Below are positions 56,688 through 64,000 of a stretch of DNA of 64,000 nucleotides, in pieces (positions within the stretch are counted from its first letter, which is position 1; the number at the start of each line of letters is the position of its first letter). The notes beneath the pieces were generated by a model, which worked only from the letters and a program-made list of their open reading frames with translations, had not been told where the DNA came from and did not search any database. The translations under genes and the position numbers were made by a program. The DNA comes from Xylophilus ampelinus (GTDB lineage: Bacteria; Pseudomonadota; Gammaproteobacteria; Burkholderiales; Burkholderiaceae_C), in contig NZ_CABFMN010000089.1 of NCBI RefSeq assembly GCF_901875635.1, forward strand, positions 1 to 64,000. Reading direction: 5' to 3'.

Positions 56688-57841
56688 GCCTGCGCGTGCT
56701 GGCCGGCGCGGCCGCCGCCCTGGCACTCGCCCTTGGCGCCCTCCAGGCTGGGGCCGCAGCCGCGGAGGACGCACCTTCGGCAGCCGCTGCCGAGGCGCCC
56801 TGCGACCAGGCTGCGTCCGGCCGTTGCTTCATCGGCTTCGAGCTGCCCGGCGCCGCGGGCCGGCTCCACTACTACGCTTCGCGCGGTGATGCGGGCACCG
56901 CCGAAGCAGGCACGGCGCCGACCACGGCGCTGGTCGTGATGCACGGCCACCCGCGCGACGCCAACCGCAGCTTCGACGCGGGCCTGCGCGCGGCCCGCGC
57001 GGCCGGCCGGCTCGGCGACACGCTGGTCATCGCACCGCTGTTCCAGGTCGGCGATGCGGACGCGGCGCGCTGCCGCACGCGCGGCGTGCCGGCGGCCGAG
57101 CCGGGCGACGCGCTGTGGACCTGCGGCGGCTGGCTGGAAGGCGCACCCTCGGTCGGCGCCCGGCCGATCGGCGCCTTCGCCGCGCTCGACGCGCTCGTTG
57201 CCGAGCTGCACCGCCGCTGGCCCAGCCTGCAGACAGTGACGCTGGCGGGCTTCTCGGCCGGCGCGCAGATGCTGCAGCACGGCGTCGGCTTCGCGGCCGA
57301 TCCGCCGCCCGGCCTGAGGCTGCGCTACGTGATCGCCGACCCCGGAAGCTGGCTCTACTTCGACCCCGTACGGCCACAGCCGCAGCGCGGCGGCCAGGGC
57401 GTCGACTGGGAGGCCTGCGGCCGTGGCGACACATTTCCCGGCGACTGCAGCTTCGCGCTGCAAGCTCCCGACGACGCCGCCTGCCCGGGCCACGACCGAT
57501 GGAAGTACGGCACCGGCAGCCTGCCCGCGGCGCTCGGCCGCGACGCCGCGCAGGCGCGCACCCGCTATGCGGCCGCCGAGATCCACTACGTCGAGGGCGC
57601 TCTCGACAGCAGTGCCGACAAGGGCACCTACTACCCGATCCTCGACAAGTCCTGCGCGGCGATGCTGCAGGGTCCCTACCGTCTGCAGCGCGGCGTGGCC
57701 TACGCAGCCTACGACCGCGCGCTGCTCGCACCCACCCAGGCGCGCCAGGTCACCGTGGTGCCGGGCTGCGCGCACGACGTGGGCTGCGTGCTGCCGTCCG
57801 ACGCGGCGCGTGCCGTGCTGTTCCCCACGCCGAGACGATGA
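56684..57841 (+). CDS. Secreted alpha/beta-hydrolase-like protein
   Basis: The 385-residue product starts with a signal peptide (to about residue 27). It has a probable oxyanion strand TALVVMHGHPRDANRSFDAG and the nucleophile elbow in TLAGFSAGAQMLQHG (G-F-S-A-G). The C-terminal VTVVPGCAHDVG likely holds the catalytic His. Eight or more cysteines suggest disulfides. Its substrate is unknown; poly-ester or peptide hydrolysis is possible. It overlaps both its neighbours by four bases (ATGA, 56684 and 57838), so it is coupled with the tautomerase and mnmH genes. Confidence 0.72.
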   Translation: MSLRVLAGAAAALALALGALQAGAAAAEDAPSAAAAEAPCDQAASGRCFIGFELPGAAGRLHYYASRGDAGTAEAGTAPTTALVVMHGHPRDANRSFDAGLRAARAAGRLGDTLVIAPLFQVGDADAARCRTRGVPAAEPGDALWTCGGWLEGAPSVGARPIGAFAALDALVAELHRRWPSLQTVTLAGFSAGAQMLQHGVGFAADPPPGLRLRYVIADPGSWLYFDPVRPQPQRGGQGVDWEACGRGDTFPGDCSFALQAPDDAACPGHDRWKYGTGSLPAALGRDAAQARTRYAAAEIHYVEGALDSSADKGTYYPILDKSCAAMLQGPYRLQRGVAYAAYDRALLAPTQARQVTVVPGCAHDVGCVLPSDAARAVLFPTPRR

Positions 57842-58902
57842 GCCACCGCCAGCCCACCCGCGTCGCCGACATCGCCGGCTTCGACACCTTGATCGACGCG
57901 CGCTCGCCCTCGGAGTTCGCGCTCGACCACATCCCCGGCGCCATCAACTGCCCGGTGCTCGACGACGACGAGCGCCGCATCGTCGGCACCATCTACAAGC
58001 AGACTGGCGCCTTCGAGGCCCGGCGCGTGGGCGGCGCGATGGTGGCGGCCAACCTGGCGCGCCACCTGCGCGAGCGCTTCGCCGACCAGCCCGCGCACTG
58101 GAAGCCGCTGGTCTACTGCTGGCGCGGCGGCCTGCGCAGCGGCTCGATGGTGAACTGGCTGCGCCTGGTCGGCTGGGACGCGCAGCAGCTCGCGGGCGGC
58201 TACAAGAGCTGGCGCCGCCACGTCATCGAGCGCATCGCGCAGGCCTGCCCCACCTTGCCGCTGGTGGTGCTGTGCGGCGCCACGGGCAGCGCCAAGACCC
58301 GTCTGCTGCAGCGCATGGCCGAGGGCGGCGCGCAGGTGCTGGACCTGGAAGGCCTGGCGCGACACCGCGGCTCGCTGCTGGGCGCGCTGCGCGGCGTGCC
58401 GCAGCCCTCGCAGAAGCATTTCGAGACGCTGCTCGCGCAGCAGCTCGAGCGCTTCGACCTCGATCGCCCCGTCTTCACCGAAGGCGAGAGCCCGCGCATC
58501 GGCCGCATCGCGCTGCCGCAGCAACTGGTCGATCGCATGCGCGACGCGCCGTGCATCGAGGTGCAGGCTACGCCCGAAGCGCGCCTGGCCTACCTGCTGC
58601 GCGATTACGCCGACCTGGGCGAGGACCGCGAGGCGCTGGCGCAACTCATGGCGCACTTCAAGGAAGCGCAGGGCAAGGCGACGGTGCAGCGCTGGCAGGA
58701 CTGGGCGCGCGCCGGCGAGCTGCCCGCCCTCTTCGACGAGCTGATGCGGCTGCACTACGACCCGCACTACGAGCGCTCGCAGGCCAGGCACTTCAGGCGC
58801 TGGGAGCAGCGGCTCGCGGTGCCGGCGGACGACCTGTCGGAAGCCGCGCTCGACGATCTGGCCCGGCGGGTGCTGGCGGCTGCGAACCCTTCCGTTTCAT
58901 AG
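57838..58902 (+). CDS. mnmH: tRNA 2-selenouridine synthase
   Basis: The 354-residue product (also called SelU or YbbB) has an N-terminal rhodanese domain with active Cys94 in LVYCWRGGLRSGS and a C-terminal P-loop domain with GATGSAKT at 147-154. It replaces sulfur with selenium in the wobble uridine of certain tRNAs via a geranylated intermediate, using selenophosphate. SelD, which makes selenophosphate, is encoded convergently just beyond a dispersed repeat. Length is normal. Confidence 0.94.
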   Translation: MSHRQPTRVADIAGFDTLIDARSPSEFALDHIPGAINCPVLDDDERRIVGTIYKQTGAFEARRVGGAMVAANLARHLRERFADQPAHWKPLVYCWRGGLRSGSMVNWLRLVGWDAQQLAGGYKSWRRHVIERIAQACPTLPLVVLCGATGSAKTRLLQRMAEGGAQVLDLEGLARHRGSLLGALRGVPQPSQKHFETLLAQQLERFDLDRPVFTEGESPRIGRIALPQQLVDRMRDAPCIEVQATPEARLAYLLRDYADLGEDREALAQLMAHFKEAQGKATVQRWQDWARAGELPALFDELMRLHYDPHYERSQARHFRRWEQRLAVPADDLSEAALDDLARRVLAAANPSVS

Positions 58903-58903
58903 A

Positions 58904-58962
58904 CGAAAAGAGGCCGCAACGCCCACGGGACGGGCGTTGCCAGCTATCGAAAAGGTAGCGAA
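58904..58962 (+). repeat. Dispersed palindromic repeat, copy 6
   Basis: GACGAAAAGAGGCCGCAACG then the stem ACGCCC/GGGCGT and the tail CCAGCTATCG...GGTAGCGA. It fills the gap between convergent mnmH and selD and could end both transcripts. Confidence 0.8.
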
Positions 58963-58969
58963 TCGGCCC

Positions 58970-60025
58970 TCAGTCGACCACGACCTGCGGCGCACCGGCG
59001 GCCATGCGACCGACCACCGCCGCGTCGCCGAAGCCCTGTTGCGCGAAGATCGCCAGCACGCCCTCGGCGGCGTCGGGGGCGCAGGCCACGAGCAGGCCGC
59101 CGGAGGTCTGCGGATCGGTCAGCAGCGCACGCATCACCGGGTCGTGGTCCAGACCCTTCACATCCGCCCCGTACGACGCCCAGTTGCGGCCCGAAGCGCC
59201 GGTGACGGTGCCGCGTCCGGCCAGCGCCTGGACGCCGGGCAGCCAGCGCAGCGCTTTGGCGTCGACGTGCGCGCTCAGGCCGGCGCCCCGCGCCAGTTCC
59301 AGCGTGTGGCCCAGCAGGCCGAAGCCGGTGACGTCGGTCAGCGCGTGCACGCCGGACAGGCGCGCGAGTTCGGTGCCGGGTCGGTTGAGCTTGGTGGTCG
59401 CATCGATCATGGCGGCGTAGCCATCGGCATCGAGCTCGCCCTTCTTGAGCGCCGCCGACAGGATGCCCACGCCCAGCGGCTTGCCGAGGATCAGCACGTC
59501 GCCCGCCTGCGCCGTAGCGTTGCGCTTGAGGTGCTCGATCTCGACGATGCCGATGCCCACCAGGCCGTAGATGGGTTCGACCGAGTCGATGGAATGCCCG
59601 CCGGCCAGCGGGATGCCGGCCTCGCGGCACACGGATTCGCCACCTTCGAGAATCTTCGCGATGACCTCGTGGGGCAGCACGTTGATGGGCATGCCCACGA
59701 TGGCCAGCGCCATCAACGGCTGCGCACCCATGGCATACAGGTCCGACAGCGCATTGGTCGCCGCGATGCGGCCGAAGTCGCGCGGGTCGTCCACGATGGG
59801 CATGAAGAAGTCGGTGGTCGCGACGATGGCCTGGCGGTCGTTGATGCGGTAGACGGCCGCGTCGTCGGCCGTCTCGGTGCCGACCAGCAGATCGGGGAAG
59901 ACCATGGGCGGCAGGCTGCTGCGGGCGAGCAATTCGGAGAGCACGCCGGGCGCGATCTTGCAGCCGCACCCCCCGCCGTGGGACAACGAGGTCAGGCGTG
60001 GGGTGGAGTCAATGGCAGCAGTCAT
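58970..60025 (-). CDS. selD: Selenophosphate synthase
   Basis: The 351-residue product starts at the ATG at 60025. It has the glycine-rich GGGCGCKIAP loop, in which Cys20 and Lys23 align with Cys17 and Lys20 of E. coli SelD; there is no selenocysteine at that site. ATP- and metal-binding aspartates are in TADDAAVYRI and TTDFFMPIVDDP. It makes selenophosphate from selenide and ATP for MnmH, and for SelA if selenoproteins are made. SelA and SelB are not in the window. Confidence 0.95.
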   Translation of the reverse strand: MTAAIDSTPRLTSLSHGGGCGCKIAPGVLSELLARSSLPPMVFPDLLVGTETADDAAVYRINDRQAIVATTDFFMPIVDDPRDFGRIAATNALSDLYAMGAQPLMALAIVGMPINVLPHEVIAKILEGGESVCREAGIPLAGGHSIDSVEPIYGLVGIGIVEIEHLKRNATAQAGDVLILGKPLGVGILSAALKKGELDADGYAAMIDATTKLNRPGTELARLSGVHALTDVTGFGLLGHTLELARGAGLSAHVDAKALRWLPGVQALAGRGTVTGASGRNWASYGADVKGLDHDPVMRALLTDPQTSGGLLVACAPDAAEGVLAIFAQQGFGDAAVVGRMAAGAPQVVVD

Positions 60026-60077
60026 GGGGTGGGTCGAAGAAGGGTTCAAAAGGCGATGCCCACACAGGGCACGCCGC

Positions 60078-61352
60078 TCACATGAAGTTTCGCGTATGCA
60101 GCGCCGACAGGCGCTCGGCCTCGGCGCGGTCGAAGCCCAGGCGCAGCAAGCGCGTGAAGCGGCCATCGGCCATCTCCCGCATGAGCTGCTGCACCTTGGC
60201 AAAGCCCGAGGCGACGGCTTGCGGCGTCAACTCGCCGGCGCCGATGAGCACCAGGGCGTCAAACACTTCTTCGTTGAGGCCTGCGGTGCCGGCCAGGCTG
60301 TCGTGCCGTGTCTCCACGGCCTGGGCGAGGCGCACGCGCATCGCGGGCTCCTGCTGCAAACGGTACAGCAGGTGCGACATGCCCAGCGCCACATGGCGCG
60401 CCTCGTCGCGCGCGGCGAGCTTCGCGATCTGCCGCGTGAGCGGGTCGGGCGCGTGCGCGGCCAGGAACTGCAGCAGGTTGACGAAGGTGCCCTCGCCCAG
60501 CACCGACAGCAGGAAGCCGGCGACGGAGAAGTCCGGTTCGTCGAGCAGGCTCTTGAGCGAAGCCTGGCCGCCCGCGGTCGAGAGGGCCGGCTCGCCGCCG
60601 CCCAGGCGAATGCGCCGGGTGAACACCTCGATGTGCCGCGCCTCGTCGGCCACCTGGATCGCCAGCGCGGCCTGCAGCTCGCGGTAGTGCGGATGGACCT
60701 GGCCGAGGAAGCGCGCGGGCACCAGCAGCGCCGCGTTCTCGTTCTCGACCATGTAGGTCATGACCTGGCGGATCGCGGCCTCCACTTCGGGCGGATGCGT
60801 GAAGGTCACGTCCCAGTCCAGCGCGGTCTCCGGGTTCCACTGCGCGCCCACGGCCTGCGCGTACAGCTCGGCGGCGTTCTCGGCCCAGACCTCGTCCTTG
60901 CGGTCGAGCCGGAAGGCGATGTCGGGCGAGCCGGCCTCCACGCGTGCACCGCGGGCCGCGAGGCCCCAATGCGCCGCCGCGTGCGGCAGCACCCCGCTTT
61001 CGGCGCGTGGATCGGCATGGCCGGTGTGCGCGGCGTCGCGCCAGCGGCCGGCCTCGGCGGTGCCGGGGGTGATGAGGGCGATGGGCGTCGGCACCTCACG
61101 AGTCGCTGGCGTGCCCTCACCCCCGCCCTCTCCCAGAGGGAGAGGGAGTGACGGCCAGGACAAGGTGTGGCCTTGCGCGCGGCACCAGTCGGCCAGCTGC
61201 GCCTGCCAGCCGGGCGCACGCCCGGTCACGCGCAGCGACTCGCCCTCGGGCACGGCTGCCAGCGCATGCCGCACCAGCAGGTGCGCGCCGGCGTCGAAGC
61301 CCAGCCCCTCAATATCGATAGTCGGCAGCGACGATGTCTCCATTCGCGTCAT
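60078..61352 (-). CDS. Ferritin-like di-iron protein with TusA-like N-terminus
   Basis: The 424-residue product has two parts. Residues 1-65 resemble a TusA/SirA domain (IDIEGLGFDAGAHLLVRHAL) that lacks the family's Cys-Pro active site. Residues 165-424 are a four-helix di-iron domain with VENEN (first Glu), VADEARHIEVF and ARDEARHVAL (two D-E-A-R-H ligand sets). Residues about 68-80 (PLPLGEGGGEG) derive from a dispersed repeat read in frame. It overlaps the PhnD-like gene by 44 bases. Function is unassigned; an oxygenase, oxidase or reductase role is typical. Confidence 0.72.
   Translation of the reverse strand: MTRMETSSLPTIDIEGLGFDAGAHLLVRHALAAVPEGESLRVTGRAPGWQAQLADWCRAQGHTLSWPSLPLPLGEGGGEGTPATREVPTPIALITPGTAEAGRWRDAAHTGHADPRAESGVLPHAAAHWGLAARGARVEAGSPDIAFRLDRKDEVWAENAAELYAQAVGAQWNPETALDWDVTFTHPPEVEAAIRQVMTYMVENENAALLVPARFLGQVHPHYRELQAALAIQVADEARHIEVFTRRIRLGGGEPALSTAGGQASLKSLLDEPDFSVAGFLLSVLGEGTFVNLLQFLAAHAPDPLTRQIAKLAARDEARHVALGMSHLLYRLQQEPAMRVRLAQAVETRHDSLAGTAGLNEEVFDALVLIGAGELTPQAVASGFAKVQQLMREMADGRFTRLLRLGFDRAEAERLSALHTRNFM
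61112..61150. repeat. CCCTCACCC...GAGGGAGAGGG dispersed repeat inside the ferritin-like gene
   Basis: The stretch GCCCTCACCCCCGCCCTCTC then CCAGAGGGAGAGGGAGTG contains a CCCTCTCCC/GGGAGAGGG-type palindrome. It is a well-known intergenic repeat type of proteobacterial genomes. Here it is translated as part of a linker. Confidence 0.7.
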
Positions 61353-62181
61353 AGAAGCCCTGTTCGGTGGCGGCGCGCTCCAGCAGATGGAAGCCGCTGG
61401 CCCGGCCCTCGCGCCACTGCTTCAGGCCTTCCAGCTCCAGCAGCGGGCGCACCTTGGCGTCGTTCCAGTCCATGGCCAGCAGCAGCTCGGCGAACCGCCG
61501 TGTCGCCGCCGCATCCACGCCGGGGCTCACGGTCATCGTGCAGTGGTCATACAAGCCGGTGGTGGCCAGCACGCGCGTGGCGCCGGCGGGCAAGGTGCCT
61601 TCCTTGGCGAAGGCACGGTGGTTGCCCGCGATCATCCAGCTCGCGGCCACCTCGCCCGCCAGCATCGCGACGGCCGCATCTCGCTCGCCGCCGATGTGGT
61701 CACCGTGCTTGCCGCCCAGCACGTCGAAGCGGCGCACCTCGTAGTCCTTGCCGGGCGCGAGGCCGCCCTCGTGCTGCAGGTGGTCCAGCGGGATCAGCGT
61801 GGCCTGGGGCGAATCGATGGCGCCGAAGCCCACGGTCCTGCCCTGGAGGTCGGCCAGTGACTGCACCGGGCTGTCGGCCTTGACCACCAGCACGGACTGC
61901 AGGTCCTGGTCGGTGTCGCGCATCACCAGAGACTGCACGGCCTGGCCGCGCGCACGCGCCATGCGGTCGGCGCGCACCCAGGCCAGGGGCGAGTTCCAGG
62001 CGAAGGCGATGTCGCCGGCGAACTGCGCCTCCACCTGCGTTTCGTAGTTCGAGTAGAGGATGTAGTCCATCGCGAAGCCGCGCTCTGCCAGGTAGGTCTT
62101 GAAGCCTTCCCAGATGGTGACGACCTTGGGCGCGTAGGCGACGGCGCCGAGCATGAAGGGTGGGGGTTGGAGTTGGGGCAT
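61309..62181 (-). CDS. PhnD-like substrate-binding protein without signal peptide
   Basis: The product has 290 residues from the ATG at 62181, or 301 from a GTG at 62214 that lies at the edge of a repeat. It resembles phosphonate/phosphite-type periplasmic binding proteins (MLGAVAYAPKVVTIWEGFKT; VKADSPVQSLADLQGRTVGF with IDSPQATLIPLDHL), but has no signal peptide. No transporter genes are adjacent. A cytoplasmic binding or enzyme role, perhaps with the ferritin-like protein encoded next (44-base overlap), is likely. Confidence 0.75.
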   Translation of the reverse strand: MPQLQPPPFMLGAVAYAPKVVTIWEGFKTYLAERGFAMDYILYSNYETQVEAQFAGDIAFAWNSPLAWVRADRMARARGQAVQSLVMRDTDQDLQSVLVVKADSPVQSLADLQGRTVGFGAIDSPQATLIPLDHLQHEGGLAPGKDYEVRRFDVLGGKHGDHIGGERDAAVAMLAGEVAASWMIAGNHRAFAKEGTLPAGATRVLATTGLYDHCTMTVSPGVDAAATRRFAELLLAMDWNDAKVRPLLELEGLKQWREGRASGFHLLERAATEQGFYDANGDIVAADYRY

Positions 62182-62213
62182 GGGAAGCGGTTGTTCGGTC
62201 AGCGAATCTTCCA

Positions 62214-62273
62214 CCGTTCAGCCTGAGTCTGTCGAAGGCCGGCGCGGGGCTTCGACAGGCTCAGCCCGAACGG
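62214..62273. repeat. 60-base palindromic dispersed repeat
   Basis: CCGTTCAGCCTGAGTCTGTC at the left pairs, with few mismatches, with GACAGGCTCAGCCCGAACGG at the right; outer stem of about 24 bases and loop of 12. This type (CTTCGACAGGCTCAG) is a widespread intergenic repeat. It lies between the PhnD-like and acyl-CoA dehydrogenase genes. Confidence 0.85.
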
Positions 62274-62293
62274 CCGGAGCACAGTTTCCATCG

Positions 62294-63418
62294 TCATGCG
62301 GCGGCCTTGGCCACCGCGTCACAGAGCGCGGTGCCGATGAAGTCGTACAGCACGTCCGAGGTGGGCGCCATGATCGATGCTGCGCGTGCATCGCGGAACA
62401 GCCGCTCGATGCCCACGTCCTTGCGGAAGGCAGCGCCGCCGCAGATGCGCATGGCGGTGTCGGTCACTTCGAGCGCGGCTTCGGCGGCGCTCGCCTTCAC
62501 CTCCAATACGCGCAGCATGGTGTCGGCGCGGCCGGCGGCCATGGCCGCCAGGGCATCGTCGCGCAGCACGCGGGCCTGGTCGGCGCGGATCTGCGCACGC
62601 GCGAGGTAGGCACGCACCGTCGGCAGGTCGGAAATGCTGCCGCCGCTCTCGGCAAAACGATTCTTCGTGATGTGGGCCGTGGCGCGCGCGAGCACGCCGT
62701 CCATCATGCCCACCGAGCACGATGCGATCAGCGTGACGAACACCGGCAGCTCGTCGTTGTTCATCAGCACGTCACCCTTGCCGTCCTCGCCCAGCAGCGC
62801 GCTGGCCGGGATGCGCGCACCCTCGGCCTTGACCGGGGCCGAAGCGTTTCCGCGCAGCCCCATGCCGTCGAACACGGCGGTGCGCGTGAGGCCCGGCGTC
62901 TTGGCATCGACCAGCCAGATGCTGGACGGTCCCTCGCCTTCGGTGGGGCGCGACGACCACACGTACGAGTCCGCCTCCCCCGCCGACGTGACCATGCTCT
63001 TGAAGCCGTCGAGCACCACCTGGTCGCCCTCGCGGCGCGCGGTGCCCACGGGCGCCCAGAAGTGGCTGCGCGAGCCCATCTCGGACCAGGCCAGCGTCGT
63101 GACGTGCCTGCCGGCCGCAATGGCCCGGCGCACCTCGGCCGAGCCGTATTTCTCGACCAGTGCGGTGCCCGCGTAGTGCATGGTCAGCACCATGGCGGTC
63201 GCAGGGCAGTCCTGCGCGATGCGCTGCACCACCTGCACCGCGTCTCCGAGCCCCAGGCCCAGGCCGCCCACCTCCTGGCTGCTCAACAGGCCCAGCAGGC
63301 CTGCGGCGCCCAGCGCGTCGAGAGCACGGCGCGGAAAGCGCGCCTCTCGGTCGGTGTCGGCGGCGGCGGGCGCGATGGTGTCGCGCACGATGGGTTCGAG
63401 GACTTGGAAAAGGGTCAT
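62294..63418 (-). CDS. Acyl-CoA dehydrogenase family flavoprotein
   Basis: The 374-residue product starts at the ATG at 63418, with GGAG seven bases before. It has the family order: N-terminal helices (ALDALGAAGLLGLLSSQEVG), FAD-contact region TTLAWSEMGSRSHFW, beta domain (VVLDGFKSMVTSAGEADSYV), and C-terminal helices with MRICGGAAFRKDVGIERLFR. It would oxidise an acyl-CoA or act as a related flavin monooxygenase. No other fatty acid genes are near. It precedes the PhnD-like and ferritin-like genes on the same strand. Confidence 0.9.
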   Translation of the reverse strand: MTLFQVLEPIVRDTIAPAAADTDREARFPRRALDALGAAGLLGLLSSQEVGGLGLGLGDAVQVVQRIAQDCPATAMVLTMHYAGTALVEKYGSAEVRRAIAAGRHVTTLAWSEMGSRSHFWAPVGTARREGDQVVLDGFKSMVTSAGEADSYVWSSRPTEGEGPSSIWLVDAKTPGLTRTAVFDGMGLRGNASAPVKAEGARIPASALLGEDGKGDVLMNNDELPVFVTLIASCSVGMMDGVLARATAHITKNRFAESGGSISDLPTVRAYLARAQIRADQARVLRDDALAAMAAGRADTMLRVLEVKASAAEAALEVTDTAMRICGGAAFRKDVGIERLFRDARAASIMAPTSDVLYDFIGTALCDAVAKAAA

Positions 63419-63765
63419 GCAAAGCTCCTGCAGGAAGACGGTGGACATCCGTGATGCGGGCTGCAGGGGCACGTCCGGCGGCCGTTCGGGCGCGATGCAC
63501 GGATGCACGCGATCCCGCTCCGGCGCGACATCGGTGCAGACCTGCAACGTCGACTCACGAACGGCGAAACATCGGCCGCCCCGCGTTGGGGGTGGCACGG
63601 ACCATTATGGCAACGCCTGGCGTCGCCCGCGCGTTGCTTCGAACGCACGCGGGGGCTTTGCCAGGAGCGCCCGGACGCGTCGACTCTGGGATGATGGCGG
63701 CTGCGGCAGACGCGGCTGCACCGCCCGCGCCAGCACCGTCGACCCCAGCCACAGGAGATCCAGGG
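63419..63765. other. Divergent intergenic region
   Basis: It separates the acyl-CoA dehydrogenase gene from the COQ4-like gene. It is GC-rich. Open frames are present, but none looks protein-like. Both promoters must lie here; I see no clear operator. Confidence 0.5.
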
Positions 63766-64000
63766 ATGAAGTACGGCACCACCGCATCGGGTTCATACAA
63801 GCGCGATATCCCCGCCGCACTGCGCGCCGTGCGCGCGCTCATGCGCGACGCCAATGCCACCGAACAGGTCTTCATCATCATGCAGTCGCTCAACGGGCCG
63901 GTGTTGCCGGTCAACCTGGCGCGGCTCATCGGCACCGAGGCAGGTGCGAGGCAGGTGTACCGCCGGACCGAGCTGGTCGAGCGCCTGTCCGACCCGGCCT
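63766..64000 (+). CDS. COQ4-like (ubiquinone biosynthesis) family protein, N-terminal part
   Basis: The frame starts at ATG 63766 after ACAGGAGATCCAGGG and is open to the window end, giving 78 residues. RAVRALMRDANATEQVFIIM and LNGPVLPVNLARLIGTEAGA match the N-terminal helices of bacterial COQ4-like proteins (pattern D-T-E-x-V-F...L-x-G-P). COQ4 decarboxylates and hydroxylates ring C1 of ubiquinone precursors in eukaryotes; bacterial versions are less studied. The metal-binding H-D-x-x-H motif would lie beyond the window. Confidence 0.6.
   Translation, partial: MKYGTTASGSYKRDIPAALRAVRALMRDANATEQVFIIMQSLNGPVLPVNLARLIGTEAGARQVYRRTELVERLSDPA

Overview
The window is high-GC and reads as a betaproteobacterial chromosome, most likely Burkholderiales/Comamonadaceae (Variovorax-, Acidovorax- or Hydrogenophaga-like). 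That placement is an inference from protein resemblance (serS, metG, ispH, fkpB, radC, fdhD with a YdeP-type oxidoreductase, yceH), from GC content, and from several families of short dispersed palindromic repeats of the kind common in that family.

Layout. Bases 1-2800 look like the edge of an accessory region: the end of an IS5-type element, a stretch with no recognisable gene, two small orphan genes and an HTH gene, ending at a tRNA-Ser(CGA). Bases 2800-23500 are mostly housekeeping: a minus-strand run fkpB-ispH-threonine dehydratase-serS-tRNA-Ser, then radC, an Smr-domain gene, a yidD-like gene, a truncated haemoglobin, a decayed oxygenase, an orphan FtsX-type permease, a molybdo-oxidoreductase operon with fdhD, mrp with a LysR regulator, a patatin-like lipase and a few small enzymes. 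Bases 23800-29256 are a type VI secretion vgrG module: VgrG, a peptidoglycan-hydrolase effector and a likely periplasmic immunity protein. Bases 29500-35034 hold yceH, an isocitrate/isopropylmalate-type dehydrogenase, a TetR regulator divergent from a lipoprotein, and metG.

Bases 35568-55522 are an exopolysaccharide locus in two convergent blocks. The plus-strand block has the initiating sugar-phosphate transferase, glycosyltransferases, a flippase and an unusual cassette: a tandem nucleotidyltransferase, a phosphodiesterase-like protein, a membrane protein fused to a P-loop kinase, a HAD phosphatase and a class II aldolase. The minus-strand block has a family 2 glycosyltransferase, a secreted GH16 glycanase, the EpsF/EpsG chain-length pair, a Wzy-like polymerase and two Gfo/Idh/MocA dehydrogenases. 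Together they describe a Wzx/Wzy-type pathway. No outer-membrane exporter (Wza/OPX) is present in the locus. The cassette is the best candidate for undescribed chemistry.

Bases 55917-64000 return to chromosomal genes: a small lipoprotein, a CHMI-like tautomerase, a secreted alpha/beta hydrolase, mnmH (selU) convergent with selD, a di-iron ferritin-like protein, a PhnD-like binding protein without a signal peptide, an acyl-CoA dehydrogenase and the start of a COQ4-like gene.

A recurring theme is short dispersed repeats invading genes in frame (metG, the YdeP-type oxidoreductase, the ferritin-like gene) or supplying a stop codon (fdhD).
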